Origin: a virus
Length of the DNA: 44,752 nt
Reading direction: 5' to 3' (one strand)
Virus record (IMG/VR): IMGVR_UViG_3300017971_000410
Coordinates: 1-44,752 of that record
Shown here: piece by piece, positions 38,908 through 44,752 of the stretch
How the letters are laid out: each line of letters opens with the position of its first letter
Position numbering within the stretch: position 1 is the first letter of the stretch
The notes under the pieces: model-generated
What the model was told of the DNA's origin: nothing
The model's database searches: none
What the model saw: only the letters and a program-made list of their open reading frames with translations
Position numbers and translations under genes: made by a program

Positions 38908-39465
38908 TTGAATTTGATTAAAATAGAAAGTATGTGGAAAGATCTTCTCTCGGAAATCGGTGACGATCCTTCGAGAGAAGGTCTTATTCGTACCCCTTAT
39001 CGTATTGCGAAAGCATGGTGGGAATTGTTTTCAGGGTACCGCGATAAGCCCCCAAAGATTACCACTTTCAAAGAACAGTGCAAAGGTTTGATCATAGACA
39101 GAGGGTACTTCTTTTCATTCTGTGAACATCATGTCTTACCATTCTTCGGCGATTATTATTTTGGTTACATACCAAGAAATAACATGATAATCGGCGCGAG
39201 TAAGATAGGTAGAACTATTGATCATTTTTCTGCCAGACTTCAAGTGGCCGAGAGGATATGCTGTCAAGTCGCCGATTATATAGATAGTGAGGCAGATACG
39301 AACGGTATAATATTGATTATGACTGGGCGGCATCTTTGTAAAGAAATGCGCGGTATCAAAAAATACGATTCTATATTTGAAGCTAGTGAAGCTAGAGGTT
39401 GTTTTCTGAAAAATACCAATGGATGTAAAGACGAGTTCCTCCTTAGAATTAATTCAAAACTATAA
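38908..39465 (+). CDS. folE: GTP cyclohydrolase I FolE
   Basis: 185 residues from a TTG with AAAGG 8 bp upstream; an ATG at 38932 is the alternative. Zinc ligands are Cys72 and His75 in FCEHHVLPF and Cys144 in GRHLCKEMRG. IIGASKIGR and FSARLQVAER are the conserved core. It converts GTP to dihydroneopterin triphosphate, the first step of the queD-queE pathway. A phage copy boosts precursor supply for DNA modification. The preceding gene ends 14 bp upstream. Confidence 0.9.
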   Translation: MNLIKIESMWKDLLSEIGDDPSREGLIRTPYRIAKAWWELFSGYRDKPPKITTFKEQCKGLIIDRGYFFSFCEHHVLPFFGDYYFGYIPRNNMIIGASKIGRTIDHFSARLQVAERICCQVADYIDSEADTNGIILIMTGRHLCKEMRGIKKYDSIFEASEARGCFLKNTNGCKDEFLLRINSKL

Positions 39466-39470
39466 CCACT

Positions 39471-39809
39471 ATGCCATTTAAAACATTCATCGTCATAAAG
39501 ACACAATTTGAAGCCATACACAATTGGCCTGATTGTGGTATTGAATCTGTAAGCTACCTGCGGAATCCACATAGACACATTTTTCATGTTGAGATGAAGT
39601 GGATTGTTGAGGGTTTAAATCGTGATATTGAATTCATCGACCAAAAGCATAAAGTTGATGATTTTATCCATAAAAAATTGGCATATAAAAATATTGGTGC
39701 AATGAGTTGTGAGATGATCGCGTCAAGATTGATGACAAAATTCAATGCTCGCTTCGTGAGTGTTTTTGAAGATGGCGAAAATGGTGCAGAGATATGTATG
39801 ACTACATAA
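39471..39809 (+). CDS. Second PTPS/QueD-fold protein
   Basis: 112 residues. FEAIHNW (His17) and NPHRHIFHVE (His34, His36) match the three zinc-binding His of the 6-pyruvoyl-tetrahydropterin-synthase fold. SCEMIAS and FEDGENGAEI replace the catalytic region of QueD, and no Cys sits at the QueD catalytic position. A function different from QueD is therefore likely: another pterin or deazaguanine step, for example decarboxylation or hydrolysis of an intermediate. Follows folE by 5 bp. Confidence 0.6.
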   Translation: MPFKTFIVIKTQFEAIHNWPDCGIESVSYLRNPHRHIFHVEMKWIVEGLNRDIEFIDQKHKVDDFIHKKLAYKNIGAMSCEMIASRLMTKFNARFVSVFEDGENGAEICMTT

Positions 39810-41089
39810 TTATCGACCCTGCCTCAACTGAATTCAATCGAGGTAGTTTTTGTTACCTTCCATATATACTGTACTCTGCACTTACTAAGAGTGGTGCAAA
39901 GGTAGCAATATATGAAAATTTTACTGCCGCAGACATTGATTGCCTCCCTAAAGCAAGCCGTTATCTTATATCAATATGGTCTTATCCACAGATCGATACC
40001 GCACTTGTCATAGATCGTTTCCTGGAAGGAAATAAATCATTTTTTGGTTACTTTCCCTTGATAGATCATTTGAAGTTGGATGAATTTATTTTCCCAGATC
40101 ATATGATACTGTCTGGAATAGAAAACTACCCACTATATTATAGCGACTTCAACTTCATCCTACTCTCAGATTGCGACATGCACTTGAAAAAATATAGTGG
40201 ACAAGTCTATCCTTTGTTTACATCATACGGATGCCCTAATGGTTGTTCGTTCTGCCCCAGTACAGTCAATTGTGAAAAGCGCCGTATCATCATACCGCTT
40301 GAAAAGGTAGAAAAAATCATCTACTACTGCAATGGAATAGGAATCCATAACATTCATTTTACTGATGAGGATTTCTTCTTCAATATCGACAGGGCGCATT
40401 CGATACTTAAAATATTTGAAAAGCTGGATACTGATTTCCAGTTGATATCACTTGGTAGTGCTGTAAAGGTACGGTCATATATAAAAAAGTATGGCGAGAA
40501 TACGTTGGCAGCATCAGGTATGAAACTGATTGAGGTTGGCCTCGAGACAGCCGATTCAGATTTGGCCACCTCCATGCATAAACCTGGGCATAAGAGTTGT
40601 ACATGGCTTGCCGAAAATGCTAAGACACCAATATTCTGGTTGACCATGACCTTCTTTCCTGGAGAGACGATACACTCACTCAATCTTACTGGAAGATTTC
40701 TAAAGAAATATGGCTATAAGCAAGACGAACTCTACGGTAGAATAAGAACGAATAGTACAGTTGGAGGGTTGGGACAATTTTTTCAGTTCTATCACGGTAC
40801 GCCATTTTATTCAGACAAGGATTTTCTAGGTATGTCTCTGAGTGATTGCCCTATTCGTCTTCTACCAAGCTTTGTTCCCTATTCTTTCCTTGGATCAAAA
40901 ATAGAGTCCATTGGTGATGCCAGTGATGCAATTGACTGGTTTAAGTTGTATAACCTCCACCCTGAGATGATAAAGCTCACAAAAGGGAATTGTATAGATG
41001 AATATGTCAACAAATATAAGGGCTATATGAGGGTAGCTGACATACTTACCTATCTTGCAATCTGCGCAAGGCTTGGAGTTATAATATGA
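39794..41089 (+). CDS. Radical SAM enzyme of the DNA-modification locus
   Basis: 431 residues. Residues 1-130 form an alpha/beta domain where B12-binding radical SAM proteins carry cobalamin, but no DxHxxG motif is present. The cluster motif is GCPNGCSFCPS (Cys147, Cys151, Cys154). IHFTDEDFFFNIDRA, LIEVGLETADSDLA and FWLTMTFFPGET follow as in the B12-type radical SAM/elongator fold. It probably performs a C-C, C-S or methyl-transfer type step on the modified base or sugar. Overlaps its neighbours by 16 and 4 bp. Confidence 0.75.
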   Translation: MYDYIIIDPASTEFNRGSFCYLPYILYSALTKSGAKVAIYENFTAADIDCLPKASRYLISIWSYPQIDTALVIDRFLEGNKSFFGYFPLIDHLKLDEFIFPDHMILSGIENYPLYYSDFNFILLSDCDMHLKKYSGQVYPLFTSYGCPNGCSFCPSTVNCEKRRIIIPLEKVEKIIYYCNGIGIHNIHFTDEDFFFNIDRAHSILKIFEKLDTDFQLISLGSAVKVRSYIKKYGENTLAASGMKLIEVGLETADSDLATSMHKPGHKSCTWLAENAKTPIFWLTMTFFPGETIHSLNLTGRFLKKYGYKQDELYGRIRTNSTVGGLGQFFQFYHGTPFYSDKDFLGMSLSDCPIRLLPSFVPYSFLGSKIESIGDASDAIDWFKLYNLHPEMIKLTKGNCIDEYVNKYKGYMRVADILTYLAICARLGVII

Positions 41090-42117
41090 CCATTTGGAAT
41101 GTCCCAATAGAAAGTCTTGAGGAAAGGTACAGCTCGCAATGGGGACGCTGGTTTCATATTGAATTCACAAGGCTTGGCATCGAATATAGAGCCATTCCTG
41201 GCATTCGTCTGACAGACAAAATAACCAAAGGTTCATTTCTTGATATATGTGGAACAAATTATTTCAAAGCGAACCAACTCAAGGTAATATCTTCATTGAT
41301 GTTTGAAGGGCAAGTAAAAGACGGTGATATTTTTCTGTTTCATGACCTATGGTTCCCAGGCATTGAGATGTTGGCTTATATGAGAGATGGGCTTGGAATC
41401 GATTTCAAGATATGCGGAATACTTCATGCAGGCACTTATGATCCGTATGATTTTCTTTCAAAGAAAGGAATGGCGAAGTGGGGGGAGAAATTAGAGGAAT
41501 CATGGTTCAGAATAGCTGATATGATATTTGTTGCTACTCAATGGCACCGACATCTATTATACAGTAACCGGATCGTAGAATGGGATAAAATAAAAGTGAC
41601 AGGCTTACCTATTTATTTCGACTTTGCCCCTAATGAATTACCAGAAAAAGAAAATATTATCGTGTTCCCGCATAGGTTAGATGAAGAAAAAAATCCTCAA
41701 TTGTTCGATTTATTTCAGACAAGATTTCAAGAAGACAAATCAATCAAGGACTCATGGCAATTTTTAAAAACAATGGAGCATTGGAAGGGCAAAAAAGGTT
41801 ATTATGATATGCTATCAAGATCGAAAATAGTTGTCAGCTTCGCCGACCAGGAAACGTGGGGAATAGCTATGCAAGAAGCCCTCTTTCTTGGTTGCTTCCC
41901 AGTCATCCCAGATCGCCTGAGTTACACTGAAATGTATGAGCCTATGTTTAGATACTCTTCCTATGCTGAAGCCATGACTCTGATTAAATATGGCATGGAG
42001 AAGTATGAATCAAAAGAGGTACAAGATACAATAAGGCTAAATAAAGAAAAGCTTATAGGCGAAGGAAAAGATGCAATAAGGAGGATGATATGCGAGATGG
42101 AAATGATGAGAAAATAG
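41086..42117 (+). CDS. GT4-like glycosyltransferase of the DNA-modification locus
   Basis: 343 residues. The N-terminal half (VPIESLEERYSSQWGRWF, FLFHDLWFPG, GILHAGTYDPYDFL) and the C-terminal GT-B half (FPHRLDEEKNPQLF, SFADQETWGIAMQEALFLG) fit retaining GT4 enzymes; the E-x7-E motif is in ETWGIAMQEA. It lies between the radical SAM gene and dpdA with overlaps on both sides, so glycosylation of the modified DNA base is the favoured, but unproven, role. Confidence 0.7.
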   Translation: MTIWNVPIESLEERYSSQWGRWFHIEFTRLGIEYRAIPGIRLTDKITKGSFLDICGTNYFKANQLKVISSLMFEGQVKDGDIFLFHDLWFPGIEMLAYMRDGLGIDFKICGILHAGTYDPYDFLSKKGMAKWGEKLEESWFRIADMIFVATQWHRHLLYSNRIVEWDKIKVTGLPIYFDFAPNELPEKENIIVFPHRLDEEKNPQLFDLFQTRFQEDKSIKDSWQFLKTMEHWKGKKGYYDMLSRSKIVVSFADQETWGIAMQEALFLGCFPVIPDRLSYTEMYEPMFRYSSYAEAMTLIKYGMEKYESKEVQDTIRLNKEKLIGEGKDAIRRMICEMEMMRK

Positions 42118-43199
42118 ACCTGTTTCTCGACTGCGGAGCGGTGTCAATTTATAACAAGTTGGTGCGGAAAGGTGGTAGAACAGAAAGTGGCGTCCATACA
42201 GGCGCATATTTCAAAGACCGCAAGCATGATGATTTCAGCTACATACACACCAAAGAGTACCAGGAGTATAGAGACAGTTACATTGAATTTATCAAGAAAA
42301 ATAAGAAACACCTAACCGTATACTCCAACCTTGATGTGATCAATAATGCAGAGCTGACATGGGAAAATCAAAAGATAATGGAAGGCGAAGGATTATCGCC
42401 TATTCCAGTCTACCACATCAGCAACAAGCCTGGTGATACTAAGTGGTTAAAAAAGTACATTGACAAAGGGTATGATTACATCGCACTTGGCGGTGGTTAT
42501 CCAAACCCGCCAAAGGAGACATTCACAATCTATGATCGAATATGGAACGATATACTGACCGATGACAAAGGTATGCCAATCGTCAAAGTTCACGGCTATG
42601 CAGTCACTAGCCTTAAAACTATGTTAAGATACCCTTGGTATTCGGTTGACTCAACCAGTTGGGTTATGACTGCAAGAATGGGAAGTATTTATATTCCAAA
42701 ATCTAAAAATGGAAAATATATCTATGATATTGATCCATTTAAAATATTAGTTTCTAATCGCAGCCCAAGACTATGTGACAGCCAATGGCATATTGCACAC
42801 ATAAGCCGGCAGAATAAAGAACTTCATAAATATATATTGGATTATTTTGACTTCAAAGGATTCATACTAGGTGAAAGCGATTTTAAGGTCGTTGACGACA
42901 GTTACAAGCCAGACAAGAATGAAAGATTGATGCCAAACGATGTCATAAAAAAATGGAGGATGATGGGAGACAAATCAAATGAGATCATAAAAGATAAATT
43001 CAATGTTCTCCCTAGCGATGGAGAAAAAATGGTTGAAATAATAAAAAGCCCAGGGCTCTGCAATAGTTATATATCAAGAGATGAGGCTTGTATCATATAC
43101 TTCACCAATCTTCAAAATGCACTGCCTGAATGGCCCACTCCATTTAAACTAAAAAAGAAAACAAAATCAAAAGGATTATTTAAGGTATACAAGACATGA
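42090..43199 (+). CDS. dpdA: DpdA-like DNA 7-deazaguanine transglycosylase
   Basis: 369 residues. FLDCGAVSIYNKL, YIEFIKKN, TVYSNLDVINNAELTW and YDYIALGGGYPNP follow the TIM-barrel pattern of tRNA-guanine transglycosylase relatives, of the kind found in phage DpdA proteins. DpdA exchanges guanine in DNA for a 7-deazaguanine base. The catalytic Asp is probably within the SNLDVI strand or a later one; I cannot assign it firmly. Overlaps the glycosyltransferase by 28 bp. Confidence 0.7.
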   Translation: MRDGNDEKIDLFLDCGAVSIYNKLVRKGGRTESGVHTGAYFKDRKHDDFSYIHTKEYQEYRDSYIEFIKKNKKHLTVYSNLDVINNAELTWENQKIMEGEGLSPIPVYHISNKPGDTKWLKKYIDKGYDYIALGGGYPNPPKETFTIYDRIWNDILTDDKGMPIVKVHGYAVTSLKTMLRYPWYSVDSTSWVMTARMGSIYIPKSKNGKYIYDIDPFKILVSNRSPRLCDSQWHIAHISRQNKELHKYILDYFDFKGFILGESDFKVVDDSYKPDKNERLMPNDVIKKWRMMGDKSNEIIKDKFNVLPSDGEKMVEIIKSPGLCNSYISRDEACIIYFTNLQNALPEWPTPFKLKKKTKSKGLFKVYKT

Positions 43200-43402
43200 A
43201 AATGAAAATGTATTGGAAAGATCAGAAAACTGGAGGGCATGGTAGCGCTGGAATCGGGAAAAAGGTGCATGAATTAAGCGGCGGCAAACTTGGGATTGGG
43301 CTTTCATTTAATTATGATCGTAAAAGAATCGATGCTATCGATAGGGCTATGCAGACTGACTCAACCAGCTATCAGGCTAAATCAAGAAATATGAAAAGGT
43401 GA
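43196..43402 (+). CDS. Small basic hypothetical protein
   Basis: 68 residues, Gly/Lys-rich (WKDQKTGGHGSAGIGKKVHE, DAIDRAMQTDSTSYQAKSR). The ATG overlaps the dpdA stop (ATGA). Not recognised; possibly an accessory to modification. Confidence 0.45.
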   Translation: MKMKMYWKDQKTGGHGSAGIGKKVHELSGGKLGIGLSFNYDRKRIDAIDRAMQTDSTSYQAKSRNMKR

Positions 43403-43408
43403 GAACAA

Positions 43409-43603
43409 TTGAAGATATATCTTGCTGGTTACGGGCACCAGATAGAAAAAACCCCATTTGTGAAGGAGCTTGAAAAGGATTGGCACTGCCTTTTGTCATA
43501 TTATTTCTTTAGCCCCAAGAATGTTGACAAAGGGATGATGAATAGGTTTGATTACATATGCAAAAAGAAAAAGCAGATTAGAGAACAAAAAGGCAGAAGT
43601 TAA
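43409..43603 (+). CDS. Small MKIYxAG-type protein 2, TTG start
   Basis: 64 residues: MKIYLAGYGHQIEKTPFVKE, then CLLSYYFFSPK and a basic tail. The TTG has AAGGTGAG about 8 bp upstream. Homologous in pattern to 37412-37609. Its stop overlaps the next ATG (TAATG). Confidence 0.45.
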   Translation: MKIYLAGYGHQIEKTPFVKELEKDWHCLLSYYFFSPKNVDKGMMNRFDYICKKKKQIREQKGRS

Positions 43604-43794
43604 TGATTATATACATAGCTGGACCAAGACCTGACACCATTAATATGATGATGAAGAGAACTGATTACATCCTCACTTCTTTCTACTACCAAAGCATAGC
43701 AACATCAGAAATAAAACCTCTACAAATAATCAAGCAGCACAACGAAAGGATAAAAAATGAAGCTAAAAAGAACCGCGCTCATCCAAGCACTTGA
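43603..43794 (+). CDS. Small MKIYxAG-type protein 3
   Basis: 63 residues: MIIYIAGPRPDTINMMMKRT, then YILTSFYYQ and a basic tail. Third member of the small family in this locus. Its 3' end overlaps the sliding-clamp gene by 38 bp. Confidence 0.45.
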   Translation: MIIYIAGPRPDTINMMMKRTDYILTSFYYQSIATSEIKPLQIIKQHNERIKNEAKKNRAHPST

Positions 43795-44752
43795 AAAAGT
43801 CAAACCAGGCCTTGCCAACAGTGAAATCGTTGAGCAATCAACCCACTTCATCTTCGATAACGATACGATTAAGACATACAATGATCAGATCGCTATCACT
43901 CAACCCTTTGAATCGGGGCTGATAGGGGCAATACCAGCGAAGGAATTCCACAACCTCTTTAAAAAGATCCCAGATGATGAGATCACTTCAAGCCAGAAAG
44001 AGAACAAGTGGATATTCAAAGGACAGAAGAAACAGGCAACTTTTAATGCGAGCGAGGAGATTAAGATTCCTCCGATCACCGTCCCTGCTTTCAGATCAAA
44101 AGAATGGCATCCACTGCCAGACAATTTTAAAGAAGCAGCAAGGAATTGTATCTTCTCCGCAAGCCGTAACATGACAATGGTCGCCCTGACCGGAATCCTG
44201 TTTACAGATGGTTATGCTTATAGTTCTGACAACTTCCGTGCGACAAGGATGAAGCTTGATTCAAAGGTAAAAGAGAAGTCCTTGCTGCCAGCCTCTGCCG
44301 CCAAAAGCCTCATCAACTACAATCCTACAAAGTACTTTAGCGATACCAATTGGCTCCATTTTGTCAACAATGAAAAGACCTCCTTTAGTTGCAGGCTCTT
44401 AGATGAGGAATACCCGGAGGAGATATTCGGCGTATTTGATGCAAAAGGAAAGAAGCTATCCTTGCCTGCCGAATTAAAACAAGTGGCGGGGAGGTCGGCT
44501 GAGCTTGCAAGTGGTGAGTTCGAGTATGATAAGTCAATTCGCCTCTGTTTCAGCAAAGGCACTCTGAAGTGCATAGGTGAAGGAGAGATCGGGAACTACA
44601 GTGAGGAACTGGATATGAAGTATACAGGCAAGGAGATGGAGACATCCATCCAGCCTAACCTGTTGATTGAAATCATCGATAAGCTGCAAGATGCCACTAT
44701 CACCGATAATACAATTATATTTAGAGGTGATACATTTGATCATTTAATTCTA
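43757..44752 (+). CDS. dnaN: DNA polymerase III beta (sliding clamp)-like protein, C-terminus cut by window edge
   Basis: The frame is open for 332 codons from the ATG at 43757 (GAAAGGA upstream) to the right edge. RTALIQALEKVKPGLAN, ALTGILFTDGYAYSSDNFRA and IQPNLLIEIIDKLQDATIT correspond to the repeated clamp domains of DnaN (FxxxLxxxxxxL, atDgxRl, FnxxyLldal). A phage-encoded clamp implies a DNA polymerase nearby, probably beyond the edge. The call is by pattern only. Confidence 0.65.
   Translation, partial: MKLKRTALIQALEKVKPGLANSEIVEQSTHFIFDNDTIKTYNDQIAITQPFESGLIGAIPAKEFHNLFKKIPDDEITSSQKENKWIFKGQKKQATFNASEEIKIPPITVPAFRSKEWHPLPDNFKEAARNCIFSASRNMTMVALTGILFTDGYAYSSDNFRATRMKLDSKVKEKSLLPASAAKSLINYNPTKYFSDTNWLHFVNNEKTSFSCRLLDEEYPEEIFGVFDAKGKKLSLPAELKQVAGRSAELASGEFEYDKSIRLCFSKGTLKCIGEGEIGNYSEELDMKYTGKEMETSIQPNLLIEIIDKLQDATITDNTIIFRGDTFDHLIL

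Noticed and set aside
36549-43794. QueC or QueF in the modification locus
   Set aside because: No SGGxDS motif and no QueF-type motif in any frame of the locus; the T-fold protein at 39471 matches the PTPS His pattern instead.
1-44752. tRNA genes
   Set aside because: No intact T-loop (GGTTCGAxTCC-like) within a cloverleaf arrangement was found by eye on either strand; a tRNAscan run would settle it.

Overview
This window looks like 44.7 kb from a tailed double-stranded DNA phage (Caudoviricetes) or an integrated copy of one. Hallmarks are a small and a large terminase subunit, a DnaG-type primase, a RepA/DnaB-like helicase, an initiator gene with lambda-O-like internal repeats, a SNF2 helicase and a partial beta sliding clamp. 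No integrase, tRNA, CRISPR array or insertion sequence was seen. Lipobox and Sec signal peptides, an ADP-heptose-transferase-like domain and an ExbB/ExbD-like pair suggest a diderm (Gram-negative-type) host. The host cannot be named from the sequence.

Layout. All genes from 1 to 23723 are on the minus strand and all genes from 24282 to the right end are on the plus strand. They diverge from an AT-rich 558-bp region holding a good sigma70-like promoter (TTGATA-17-TATATA) with a palindrome over its -10. Read in transcription order, the minus arm carries: terS and terL (23723-21704); a Fis-type HTH gene; small coiled-coil and Cys-rich genes; an envelope block (19679-16825) with an exported ClpP-like protease, an ExbB/TolQ-like channel, an ExbD-like partner with a YfaP-like domain, two membrane proteins and a lipoprotein; a glycan block (16748-8037) of glycosyltransferases, methyltransferases and an epimerase; an HTH plus metallophosphoesterase pair; a transglutaminase-like protein; and an adhesin/beta-helix block (5572-1) in which most products carry signal peptides, ending in a Ser-rich protein cut by the window edge. 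Portal and capsid genes are not in the window.

The plus arm begins with about a dozen small early genes of unknown function. Between five of them stand two families of repeated, compensatorily mutated RNA hairpin elements (type A at three sites, type B at two, order A-B-A-B-A). A sigma-like protein, a HARP/SNF2 helicase, a 49-unit pentapeptide-repeat protein, primase, a third unrelated structured leader, the initiator with a candidate origin, and the helicase follow.

The right third is a DNA-modification locus: queD, queE, folE, a second PTPS-fold protein, a radical SAM enzyme, a glycosyltransferase and a DpdA-like DNA transglycosylase, with three small MKIYxAG-type proteins. QueC is absent. 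The set could therefore end at 7-carboxy-7-deazaguanine or a derivative, possibly further modified by the radical SAM enzyme and the glycosyltransferase. The strongest candidates for something undescribed are this modification branch, the A/B RNA elements and the phage-encoded ExbB/ExbD-ClpP envelope operon. A 39-bp promoter-like element is shared by two minus-strand operons, and a diverged copy precedes the modification operon.
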